Positions 16,905 through 23,927 of a DNA stretch of 34,880 nt are shown one piece after another. The stretch comes from Corallococcus sicarius (lineage in GTDB: Bacteria; Myxococcota; Myxococcia; Myxococcales; Myxococcaceae): assembly GCF_003611735.1 (NCBI RefSeq), contig NZ_RAWG01000072.1, positions 1-34,880 on the forward strand, given 5' to 3'. The notes under the pieces were generated by a model. It saw only the letters and a program-made list of their open reading frames with translations. It searched no databases and had not been told where the DNA came from. The translations under genes and the position numbers were made by a program. Every line of letters begins with the position of its first letter. Within the stretch, counting starts at the first letter, position 1.

Positions 16905-17702
16905 CTACTTGAACGACGGGATCGGGTTCGACACGACGCACTTACCCTCGGTGGTGTAGCTCTCGGGGAACGTGCCGTTCTCGTCGAAGAACGCCGCCTC
17001 TTCGGCCGTGAAGAAAGCGCCGGTCCAGAAGCGCCTCGGGACCGCCTCGCACTGCACGGCATGGTCCGGGTTGATGCCCGAGCCCGTGCCGCAGTTGGCG
17101 AAGCCCAGATCCGGATCCGCCTGGTCGACGCGCGGATCGCAGGGGGTCGAAGGCCACACCGCGCGCATCACGTACTTCGAGGTGCAGGTGCCCCGCGTGT
17201 ACGTGACTTCACCCGTCATCTGCGTGCCCGGAGAGCTGGGCGACGAGTACACCTTCACGTTGGCGACCGTGTAGGTGGTGTTGACCGGTGCACCGGCCAC
17301 CGTCGGATTGACGGTCGCAACGTTGAAGTTGGTCGCCGTGCAGAAGTCGTTCTCATCCGTGTCCGTGCTCAGGTCGCCCGTGACCTGGAGGCTGCCGAAC
17401 TCGTTGCCCGTGTCCGCAGCACCCATCCGGGCAATGAACTGCGGCCGGATGACGAGGTTGGCGGTGCCAGTCTCGGGGTTCGCGAACTTCCAGACCCCCA
17501 GATTGTCACCCACCTCGAGCGTGTCCGGGCAGGGAGCGCCACCCGGACCCGTCGCAGGCCCGACCGCGTCGTACTTCGCCCACCAGGTCGCGAAGCTCGC
17601 GTCCTGGACGATGCAGCCAGCGTTCGGCTGCTCGAAGTCGCAGGCGGTCAGGCTGCCTGCGGTCCCCAGAATAACCAGCGTTGAAAGAATGCTCTTGCGC
17701 AT
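16905..17702 (-). CDS. Outer-membrane-type lipoprotein encoded downstream of oar
   Basis: A 265-residue lipoprotein: basic start MRKS, hydrophobic stretch and lipobox SLTAC, giving lipidated C21. The residue after Cys is Asp; the rules for sorting by position +2 in myxobacteria differ from those in E. coli, so its final membrane is uncertain. The mature part is rich in Thr, Asn, Pro and Gly and contains several well-spaced cysteines (for example GTCTSKY and TPCDPRVD) that suggest disulfides and a beta-rich extracytoplasmic domain. I know no family for it. The ATG at 17702 follows GAGGAAG at good distance; an in-frame GTG at 17720 overlaps that site and is less likely. It begins 30 bases after the receptor stop, so the two form one unit. 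Confidence 0.8.
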   Translation of the reverse strand: MRKSILSTLVILGTAGSLTACDFEQPNAGCIVQDASFATWWAKYDAVGPATGPGGAPCPDTLEVGDNLGVWKFANPETGTANLVIRPQFIARMGAADTGNEFGSLQVTGDLSTDTDENDFCTATNFNVATVNPTVAGAPVNTTYTVANVKVYSSPSSPGTQMTGEVTYTRGTCTSKYVMRAVWPSTPCDPRVDQADPDLGFANCGTGSGINPDHAVQCEAVPRRFWTGAFFTAEEAAFFDENGTFPESYTTEGKCVVSNPIPSFK

Positions 17703-17732
17703 GTTGCTGATCTTCCTCACGTGGTCAGGTGG

Positions 17733-20700
17733 TTAGAAGGTGTACCGGACACCGAAGCGGACCTGCCGCGGGGCCTGGTAACGATCGGGGTTCTTGAAGT
17801 TCTTGTTCACGTCCTCGTAGGCCAGCGTGCCGCCCGCCGCGAGCGGAACACGGCCGGGGCTGTCCTCCGTCGGGAGGTCCGCCGCCGTGCCACCGGTCTG
17901 GGTCTTCACGTCGTAGACCGGGAGGACCTGCGAGAACGTGTAGGACTCGTCCACGCTGTCCACGCCCTGGAAGTTGAAGAGGTTGAACACGTCCAGGGTG
18001 AAGGACACGACGCTGTCCTTGCTCACGCGGTAGTTGACGCCCACGTTGGAGTCGATGCTGTTGATCCACGGGGTGCGACCACCGGTGCCGCGCGGCAGGA
18101 CGAACGTCTCATCCTGGCCGTAGCCCGGGTAGGCGCCGAGGTAGTTGATCGGCTGACCCGAGTTGCCGCGGTACGACAGACCGATGCTGGCCGACAGCGC
18201 GTTGGAGAAGTTGAGCTCCTTGGCGCCGAACACCTTGATGGCGTGCGTACGGTCGAAGGGCAGCAGACCCTTGCGGTTGTTCAGGAGGGCGACCAGGTCG
18301 AAGTCCGCGAGGATGTTCGGGTCGAGCTGGTTGTTCTCCGGGCGGAACAGACCGGGGTAGTTGCCGTACAGGCGGGACCACGTGTAGCTCGCCTGCGCCA
18401 GCCAGCCGTCCGTGAACGTGCGGTTCAGGTAGGCCGTCACCGCGTCGTAGTCACGCACCGGCGTCGGGAACTCCTTGGCGAAGCCGCTGCCGGGGTTGCC
18501 GAGGAAGTACGTGTTGCCGTCATCGCGGCTCATGTCCTCGATGACCTTGCCCATGCTGCGGTGCGTGTACGTGGCACCGAAGCGGGTGTTGGCAATCAGC
18601 TCGTACTCACCACCGACCACGAACTCGTCGGAGGACTGGGGCGTGATGTCCGGATCGACCGGCTCGTTCTGCACCAGACCACCGCTGTAGTACTGGTTCG
18701 AGTTCGTCGTCGCTTCCGCGCGGGGGACGATGAACTGCTTGTCCGCGCAGTTGCCACGCTGGCCCTCGAGCGAGGACGGATCGCAACCATTGGTCGTCCC
18801 CGGCTCCGCCAGGTAGCGACGCGCGCTGAAGCGGCGCTCGCCCGGGAAGGCGCGGTCCATCATGTTGAGGGGGACCTGCTCGTAGTACCGGGCGAAGTTG
18901 ACGAACAGCTTCGCACGGCCGTTGGCGAACGGGTCCAGCACGGCGCCGAGACGGGGCGACCACTGGTTGCCGAGCTGCAGCGCCAGGTTGCCGTCACCGC
19001 CGTACATCGACTGCACGTCGTAGCGGATACCCAGGTTCAGGGTGACGCGGTTGGCGATGGACCAGCTGTCCTGGAGGAAGCCACCGATGGTGGTGCTGTT
19101 CGTCGTGGACTTCTGGAGCGTCTCGAACACCGGCGTGTCAGGCGCCGTCTGGTAGCCGTAGCGGCGGTTGTCCGTCCAGATGTGGCGGCCGTCCGGCTGG
19201 TCGCTGGCGCTGCCGGCCTCCTGCAGGAAGACGCTACCGGAGTAGGCCTTCTTCTGGTCGTAGGCCAGGAACTCGGTGTCCACGCCCGCCTTGAACACGT
19301 GCGTGCCGAGCGCGTTCAGCAGGTACGTGGCCTTCGCGTTGAGCTGGTAGCGATCCAGCGTCGCCTCGGTGAGGTAGCCAGGGCCGCCGACGAAGTAGTT
19401 CGTGATCGGGCAGCGGACGGCCTGCTCTTCCACGGAATCCCCGCAGTACTGCGTCGCGCTCGGAACGTTCTCGAACGTGGTCAGCGCACGGTTGCGCGTG
19501 TACTGCGCCAGGCCGTAGCCCGCCAGGCCTTCCGTCGTGCCAATGGCGGAACCATCCGCCGGAGGCGTGGACGCGGTCTGGTGGAACCAGCCGACGTTCG
19601 CGTCGACCAGGATCTTCTTCTCCATGAAGGCGCCGGCGTACTTCAGGCCGAGGCCCGTGGAGTTCGCGCGGTTCTCGGTCTGGCCGATGTCCTCAGGACG
19701 CGTGTTCTGCGCCGCCGGCAGACCACCCGTACGGGGGTTGATCTGCAGCTTGCCCAGACCACCCGACACGGTCGGGGTGCCGTTCAGGGCGAACGACACG
19801 TTGTGGTCCTGGTTGATGAGGTACGTCAGCTTGCCCATGAACTGGATCGTGCGCGAGTCCGCGAAGTACTTGCGCTCGGATCCGGGGATCTGCTGGACGC
19901 GGCTGAAGCCGTTCTCGTCCTTCGCGAGCGGGTTCTCCGCGTCCTCGGCCGGGTCGAACGGGCCCTCCAGCTGGAACGCGTTGAGCGCGCGGGTGTGCTC
20001 GTAGCGCTGGAACGACGGCGCGAAGCCGGCGAAGAACCAGAGCTTGTCCTTCAGGATGGGACCACCGAGGGTCGCGCCGAAGTCACCCAGGTTGCTCAGG
20101 GCGTTCAGGCCGGTGACCGTGGTGCCGTCCTCGATGACCAGCTTCCGGTTGCCTTCGAGGGCGCCGGGAGTCCAGTTGGCGAACACGGAGCCGTGGAACT
20201 CGTTGGAACCCGACCGGGTCACCGCGTTGATGACACCGCCCGTGGAGCGACCGAACTCCGGCATGTAACCGCCGGTGATGATGTTCACGTCCTGCACGAA
20301 CTCGATGCTCAGCGGGCTGGCGTTCACGCCGAAGGCGGGGTCGTTCGTGGACAGACCGTCCACCACGTAGCCGTTCTCGGGCGAGGTCGTGCCGTTGATG
20401 GACACGCCGTACTGGTCGGACTGGGCGCCCGGGGCGAGCTCGGCCAGGGACTCAAAGGAGCGCGTCGCGCCACCCTTGCCCACGGGACGGGCCACCGCGA
20501 TGCGCTTGATGAACTCCTGATCCACGTTCACGCCGGTGTTCGTGGAGCCGACGTCGATCGTCGGCGGGCTGCCGATGACTTCGACCGTCTGCGTAAAGCT
20601 GTCAGGCAACAGCTCCACGTTCACACGGATGGTGCGGTTGAGGAGCAGCTGGATTTCCGAGCGGGCGTAAGGCTTGAACGTCTCCTTTTCGAACCGCAGC

Positions 20701-20942
20701 GTGTAGGTACCGGGTGGCAGCTGGGGAATACGATAGTTACCCTGAGCGTCGGTAACCACGGTCTGCTCGCCCTGCAGATTGGGCGAGGTAGCGGTCACAA
20801 CAACGTCGGCCGCCGGCTTCTTGTCCTCCGTGTTGATGACGGTGCCGATGATGACGCTGGACTGCGCAAAAGCCGCGGATCCGTACAGCAGACCTGCAGC
20901 AAGGACGACTCCGGTTTCCCGAAGTACTTGTTTCACTTGCAT
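17733..20942 (-). CDS. oar: Oar-type TonB-dependent outer-membrane receptor/transporter
   Basis: A 1069-residue outer-membrane protein. The signal peptide ends at AFA-Q (cleavage near 26/27). A carboxypeptidase-regulatory-like beta-sandwich covers about residues 29-112 (TDAQGNYRIPQLPPGTYTLRFE), then a TonB-box-like TQTVEVIG at 117-124. The plug domain is at about 130-260 (GYVVDG, GGYMPEFGRSTGGVIN), and a long 22-strand-type barrel ends in VRFGVRYTF with the expected terminal Phe. Size and architecture match Oar of Myxococcus xanthus (about 115 kDa), reported as needed for development and, from memory, for secretion of the protease PopC. The ATG at 20942 has GGAGG 8 to 9 bases upstream. It is paired with a lipoprotein gene and is divergent from tonB-exbBDD. 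Orthology with the published Oar is inferred. Confidence 0.9.
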   Translation of the reverse strand: MQVKQVLRETGVVLAAGLLYGSAAFAQSSVIIGTVINTEDKKPAADVVVTATSPNLQGEQTVVTDAQGNYRIPQLPPGTYTLRFEKETFKPYARSEIQLLLNRTIRVNVELLPDSFTQTVEVIGSPPTIDVGSTNTGVNVDQEFIKRIAVARPVGKGGATRSFESLAELAPGAQSDQYGVSINGTTSPENGYVVDGLSTNDPAFGVNASPLSIEFVQDVNIITGGYMPEFGRSTGGVINAVTRSGSNEFHGSVFANWTPGALEGNRKLVIEDGTTVTGLNALSNLGDFGATLGGPILKDKLWFFAGFAPSFQRYEHTRALNAFQLEGPFDPAEDAENPLAKDENGFSRVQQIPGSERKYFADSRTIQFMGKLTYLINQDHNVSFALNGTPTVSGGLGKLQINPRTGGLPAAQNTRPEDIGQTENRANSTGLGLKYAGAFMEKKILVDANVGWFHQTASTPPADGSAIGTTEGLAGYGLAQYTRNRALTTFENVPSATQYCGDSVEEQAVRCPITNYFVGGPGYLTEATLDRYQLNAKATYLLNALGTHVFKAGVDTEFLAYDQKKAYSGSVFLQEAGSASDQPDGRHIWTDNRRYGYQTAPDTPVFETLQKSTTNSTTIGGFLQDSWSIANRVTLNLGIRYDVQSMYGGDGNLALQLGNQWSPRLGAVLDPFANGRAKLFVNFARYYEQVPLNMMDRAFPGERRFSARRYLAEPGTTNGCDPSSLEGQRGNCADKQFIVPRAEATTNSNQYYSGGLVQNEPVDPDITPQSSDEFVVGGEYELIANTRFGATYTHRSMGKVIEDMSRDDGNTYFLGNPGSGFAKEFPTPVRDYDAVTAYLNRTFTDGWLAQASYTWSRLYGNYPGLFRPENNQLDPNILADFDLVALLNNRKGLLPFDRTHAIKVFGAKELNFSNALSASIGLSYRGNSGQPINYLGAYPGYGQDETFVLPRGTGGRTPWINSIDSNVGVNYRVSKDSVVSFTLDVFNLFNFQGVDSVDESYTFSQVLPVYDVKTQTGGTAADLPTEDSPGRVPLAAGGTLAYEDVNKNFKNPDRYQAPRQVRFGVRYTF

Positions 20943-20985
20943 ACCTGACCCCTCCAAGGTGGGCTGCAACCGAAAATGACTTGGG

Positions 20986-21013
20986 AAAATATCCGAGGTC
21001 AAGCAGTTGTCAA
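20986..21013 (-). promoter_or_regulatory. Sigma-70-type promoter of the oar unit
   Basis: On the minus strand, TTGACA (21013-21008) and TATTTT (20991-20986) are separated by 16 bases in an AT-rich island. A second TTGAC lies 11 bases further down, giving a tandem -35-like repeat. Consensus-based prediction; I see no Fur-box-like palindrome nearby. Confidence 0.6.
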
Positions 21014-21082
21014 TAGACCGTTGCTTTTTGGTAACCAGTGGGGCATTGGCGCGATCACGTCGGCGGCGCCCGACACGGTTGC

Positions 21083-21110
21083 TTGAACCCGGAACCCTTT
21101 TCTGTATGGT
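21083..21110 (+). promoter_or_regulatory. Sigma-70-type promoter of the tonB-exbBDD operon
   Basis: TTGAAC (21083-21088) and TATGGT (21105-21110) have a 16-base spacer. An inverted repeat, CCGCCCT (21113-21119) and AGGGCGG (21131-21137), covers the expected start point and could be an operator or a leader stem. The -35 boxes of this promoter and that of oar are about 70 bases apart, facing away from each other. Confidence 0.5.
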
Positions 21111-21172
21111 AGCCGCCCTTCAATCCGGGCAGGGCGGGACGGGCAGTCCACTGGTGAAGAGGAGTTACGTGC

Positions 21173-21916
21173 ATGTTCGATTCAGTCCTTGACCGAGGGC
21201 AAGGACCCAGGTCGCGCTTCGGCGTCGGTGCGGGCATCTCCACGGTGCTCCACGTCGGCCTGCTGGGTCTGGTGGCCTATCTCTCCACGCGCCCTGCTCC
21301 CATTGAGGAGAAGGAGGTCGAGGTCACGCTGAAGGCGACCATGGCGCCTCCTCCTCCGCCACCTCCTCCGCCGCCTCCCGCTTCGAAGCCGAAGACGGAG
21401 AAGAAGGTCACGCCCAAGCGTCCCAAGGACGTGATCGTGCAGCCGAAGGAAGTGCCTCAGCAGAAGCCGGAAGAAGCCGAAACCGAGGCCGAGCCCGAGG
21501 AAGAGGCCAGCGAGGCGGAGGTCGAGGGCGGCGTGGAAGGCGGCGTCGCGGGCGGCGTGGTGGGAGGCGTGGTCGGCGGTGTGATCGGCGGTGTGGTGGG
21601 CGGTCAGCTGGGCGGGACGGGCACGGACGTGCTGTCGTTCGGTCAGGGCATGACGCGCCCGGAGCAGATCTCCGGCCCCCAGGTGTCCTACACGCGTGAG
21701 GCCATTGAAGCGCGCGTCCAGGGCCTGATGATCGTGAAGTGCGTCATCACGACCGAGGGGAAGGTCGAGCGCTGCCGCGTCATCAAGCCGCTCCCCCACA
21801 TGGAGCAGGCCGTGATGGACGTGTTGGCCGCCTCACGCTACAAGCCGGTCACGTTCCAGGGCCGGCCGGTCGAGGTCCAGTACACCTTCAACTTCAATCT
21901 GAAGCTGCCGCGCTGA
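21173..21916 (+). CDS. tonB: Energy transducer TonB
   Basis: A 247-residue TonB-family protein that carries energy from the ExbB/ExbD motor to an outer-membrane receptor. One N-terminal membrane helix is at about 19-37. A run of 11 prolines (59-69), a Lys/Pro part and an acidic part follow. Six GGVx tetrapeptides (119-142) make an unusual Gly-rich linker. The TonB C-terminal domain covers about 170-247 and contains the MIVKCVITTEGKVERCRVIK and SRYKPVTFQGRPV elements; two cysteines (C190, C201) are in this domain. ATG at 21173 with GAGGAG 8 bases upstream. First gene of the operon, divergent from oar; by position it should serve that receptor. Confidence 0.92.
   Translation: MFDSVLDRGQGPRSRFGVGAGISTVLHVGLLGLVAYLSTRPAPIEEKEVEVTLKATMAPPPPPPPPPPPASKPKTEKKVTPKRPKDVIVQPKEVPQQKPEEAETEAEPEEEASEAEVEGGVEGGVAGGVVGGVVGGVIGGVVGGQLGGTGTDVLSFGQGMTRPEQISGPQVSYTREAIEARVQGLMIVKCVITTEGKVERCRVIKPLPHMEQAVMDVLAASRYKPVTFQGRPVEVQYTFNFNLKLPR
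21527..21598 (+). repeat. Six tandem GGVx codon repeats in tonB
   Basis: A 12-base periodic stretch encoding six consecutive Gly-Gly-Val-x tetrapeptides, where x is Glu, Ala, Val, Val, Ile and Val. The copies differ at wobble positions, so it is an old coding repeat and not a recent expansion. Confidence 0.85.
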
Positions 21917-21986
21917 TCGAGCGCACCTGCTGAAGCAGTCCGCCGAATCCAACCCCTGCGCTCGTGAGGAGGAGCGCTCCCCAGCC

Positions 21987-22670
21987 ATGCAATTCACTCT
22001 TGCAGATATTTGGAATCACACGGGCCTCTTCGCCCGCATGATCATCTTCACCCTCGCCATCATGTCGGTGGCGTCGCTGGTCGTCATGGCGGAGCGGATC
22101 ATCGTCTTCCGCAAGACGCGCGCGGACAGCCGCAATTTCGCCGCGAAGATGGGCGCCATCCTCGCGAAGGGCGACCTGACCACCGCCGCGAACACCAACC
22201 TGGGCAAGGACGTGGGCCACCTGGGCCGCGTCATCAACTCGGGTCTGACGGCGTACCGGATCAGCCCCGGGAACAAGGATCTCGCGGTGGAATCCGTGGC
22301 CCGGGCGCTGGAGCGCCAGGCGCAGCGCGAAGTGCAGAGCCTCAAGCGCGGCCTGGGCCTGCTGGCCACGGTCGGTTCGACGGCGCCGTTCGTGGGCCTG
22401 CTGGGCACCACGATGGGCATCGTGAACGCCTTCCAGCTGATGGCGGCGGCCGGCTCCGGCGGTCTGGGCACCATCTCGGCGGGTATCGCCGAGGCGCTCA
22501 TCACCACCGCGTTCGGCCTCCTCGTGGCCATCCCCGCCGTGATGGCCTACAACTTCCTGCAGGGCTGGGTGGATGCCCGCTCCGTGGACATCTCCGAGTC
22601 CTCCAACGAGTTCCTGGACGTGGTTGCGCGGCACGTGGGCGGCGGCGCCCACTCCTCGCACGCGGCTTAG
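21987..22670 (+). CDS. exbB: ExbB/TolQ-type proton channel subunit
   Basis: A 227-residue inner-membrane subunit of the proton-driven motor that powers TonB. Three membrane helices are visible: about 15-38, 127-152 and 165-190. The second and third carry the MotA/TolQ/ExbB signature (TVGSTAPFVGLLGTTMGIVNAF and GTISAGIAEALITTAFGLLVAIPAV). The cytoplasmic loop between helices 1 and 2 is of normal size. ATG at 21987 with a GAGGAGGAG run about 14 bases upstream. It lies 70 bases after tonB and is separated from the first exbD by a 102-base structured spacer. Confidence 0.93.
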   Translation: MQFTLADIWNHTGLFARMIIFTLAIMSVASLVVMAERIIVFRKTRADSRNFAAKMGAILAKGDLTTAANTNLGKDVGHLGRVINSGLTAYRISPGNKDLAVESVARALERQAQREVQSLKRGLGLLATVGSTAPFVGLLGTTMGIVNAFQLMAAAGSGGLGTISAGIAEALITTAFGLLVAIPAVMAYNFLQGWVDARSVDISESSNEFLDVVARHVGGGAHSSHAA

Positions 22671-22676
22671 TTCAAG

Positions 22677-22744
22677 CCCACCCTGGGACATCCCTGCCCT
22701 CGCGGGCGGCCCGGCTGAAACCAGCCGAGCTGCCCCGGGGTGGG
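22677..22744 (+). other. Structured RNA segment between exbB and exbD
   Basis: Two nested stems can be drawn. The outer arms are 22677-22687 (CCCACCCTGGG) and 22734-22744 (CCCGGGGTGGG), 11 pairs with one G-U. The inner hairpin is 22705-22716 with 22723-22734 around the loop GAAACC, with one mismatch and one G-U. The two share base 22734, so one pair must open. No T-tract follows, which speaks against a simple terminator. Confidence 0.5.
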
Positions 22745-22772
22745 TCCCCCCTTCCCGGACACAGGTGTACGC

Positions 22773-23186
22773 ATGGGAATGTCAGCAGGCCCCAAAGGGG
22801 GCATCAAGAGCGATATCAACGTCACGCCCCTCGTGGACGTGGTGCTGGTGCTGCTCATCATCTTCATGGTCGTGACGCCCATGCTCCAGCGCGGCAAGTC
22901 GGTGGAGCTGCCCAAGGCCACGGAGATCGAAAAGGAAGGCGGCAAGGACGCCGACCCGCTGGTCCTCTCCATCACCCCGGACAAGAAGGTGTTCGTGGAG
23001 AATGACGAGGTCAACGAGCAGGGCCTGCAGGACAAGATCGCCGCGGAGATGCAGAAGGATCCGGGCAAGAAGATCCTGCTGAAGGGTGACAACACCCTGA
23101 ACGTGGGCGACGTGCGCAAGGTCTTGGACACGGCCCGCAAGGCGAAGGCGAAGCAGATCGCCCTGGGTGTCGAGGAGAAGAAGTAA
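22773..23186 (+). CDS. exbD: ExbD/TolR-type motor subunit, first copy
   Basis: A 137-residue inner-membrane protein with a short cytoplasmic tail, one membrane helix (about 20-37) and a periplasmic domain. The proton-carrying Asp is D22 in INVTPLVDVVLVLLIIF. The periplasmic part (about 40-137) is Lys/Glu-rich and contains GKKILLKGDNTLNVGDV, typical of TolR/ExbD. The ATG at 22773 begins MGMSAGPKGG, a common start for myxobacterial ExbD; an in-frame ATG at 22740 would add 11 residues without homology. It overlaps the second exbD by one base (TAATG). Confidence 0.9.
   Translation: MGMSAGPKGGIKSDINVTPLVDVVLVLLIIFMVVTPMLQRGKSVELPKATEIEKEGGKDADPLVLSITPDKKVFVENDEVNEQGLQDKIAAEMQKDPGKKILLKGDNTLNVGDVRKVLDTARKAKAKQIALGVEEKK
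22815..22880 (+). repeat. 66-base direct repeat, copy 1 (exbD membrane helix)
   Basis: Identical to 23246-23311 at 64 of 66 positions, with two synonymous differences and abrupt loss of similarity on both sides. It encodes the conserved INVTPLVD membrane segment. Confidence 0.9.
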
Positions 23187-23695
23187 TGGGCCAGGGAACC
23201 AAGCAGCGTCAGTGGGTCAAGCCCGCGTCTGCGCCGAACTCGGAGATCAACGTCACGCCCCTCGTGGACGTGGTGCTGGTGCTCCTCATCATCTTCATGG
23301 TGGTGACGCCCCTCCTGGAGAAGGACATCCTCGTCCGGGTCCCGGAGACGGAGGTGGAGAATGAGCCGCCACCGGAGCCCGACGCCCAGCAGATCATCGT
23401 GCAGGTGGACAAGGACGGCACCTACTCCATCAACACGGAGCAGATCGCCGCCGCCGACTACGTCACCCGCCTCAAGCGGATGCTGAACGCCAAGAAGCCG
23501 GACGAGAAGGTCGTCTTCTTCATGGCGGACGACGCGGCCAACTACGGCAAGCTCGTCGTGGCGCTCGACGGAGCCCGCGCGGCGGGAGCGAAGATCCTGG
23601 GCATGGCCACCGAGCTGCCGCCGAACGCGGTCATCCCGGGCGCGCTGCCGACGACGCCCGAAGGCGCGCCTCCCGCGCCCGCGCCGACGCCCTGA
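23186..23695 (+). CDS. exbD: ExbD/TolR-type motor subunit, second copy
   Basis: A 169-residue paralogue of the preceding protein. It has a slightly longer cytoplasmic tail with WVKPASAPNSE, the same membrane helix with D28 in place of D22, and a distinct periplasmic domain (QIIVQVDKDGTYSINTEQI, DEKVVFFMADDAANYGKLV). It ends in a Pro/Ala-rich tail. The start ATG shares its A with the previous stop codon, so translation is coupled and the two copies should be made in similar amounts, fitting a heteromeric ExbD pair. A strong terminator follows. Confidence 0.9.
   Translation: MGQGTKQRQWVKPASAPNSEINVTPLVDVVLVLLIIFMVVTPLLEKDILVRVPETEVENEPPPEPDAQQIIVQVDKDGTYSINTEQIAAADYVTRLKRMLNAKKPDEKVVFFMADDAANYGKLVVALDGARAAGAKILGMATELPPNAVIPGALPTTPEGAPPAPAPTP
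23246..23311 (+). repeat. 66-base direct repeat, copy 2 (exbD membrane helix)
   Basis: Partner of 22815-22880 in the second exbD; 64 of 66 bases are the same although the flanking coding sequence is unrelated at DNA level. Confidence 0.9.
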
Positions 23696-23749
23696 TCCGC
23701 TCCTCCGGACAGGGCTGACGCAACCTCAGCGGTCGCAGGGTTCAAAGAG

Positions 23750-23800
23750 AAGCTCGCTGGCGGGGATCCTTCCCCCATGCCAGCGGGCTTCTTGCTTTGC
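23750..23800 (+). terminator. Terminator of the tonB-exbBDD operon
   Basis: AAGCTCGCTGGC (23750-23761) pairs with GCCAGCGGGCTT (23779-23790), 12 pairs with one G-U. An inner GGGGA/TCCCC stem lies between. CTTGCTTTG follows. It is 55 bases after the last stop codon of the operon. Confidence 0.75.
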
Positions 23801-23927
23801 GGGCCACGTCCCCGCCCGGGACGGCGCATCTGACGCGGTGGATGGGCGCTCCCGGCACTTGTGAGGCAATGGCGCTGGTACGCGCGTTGCTCTCCCCTCC
23901 CCCGGCGCAGGTGGCGAGGGGGAGACG

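Noticed and set aside
17721-20948. A 1075-codon open frame on the plus strand opposite oar
   Set aside because: Antisense shadow of a clear receptor gene; no start signal and no domain.
20943-21172. Fur box in the oar/tonB control region
   Set aside because: No match to the GATAAT-type palindrome is visible; the AT-rich part is better explained by promoter elements.
21527-21598. Periodic 12-base pattern that could look like a CRISPR or tandem DNA repeat
   Set aside because: It is in frame within tonB, encodes GGVx units and has no spacers.
22815-23311. The 66-base direct repeats as attachment sites or mobile element ends
   Set aside because: Both copies are inside exbD frames at the same protein position, and no integrase or transposase is near.
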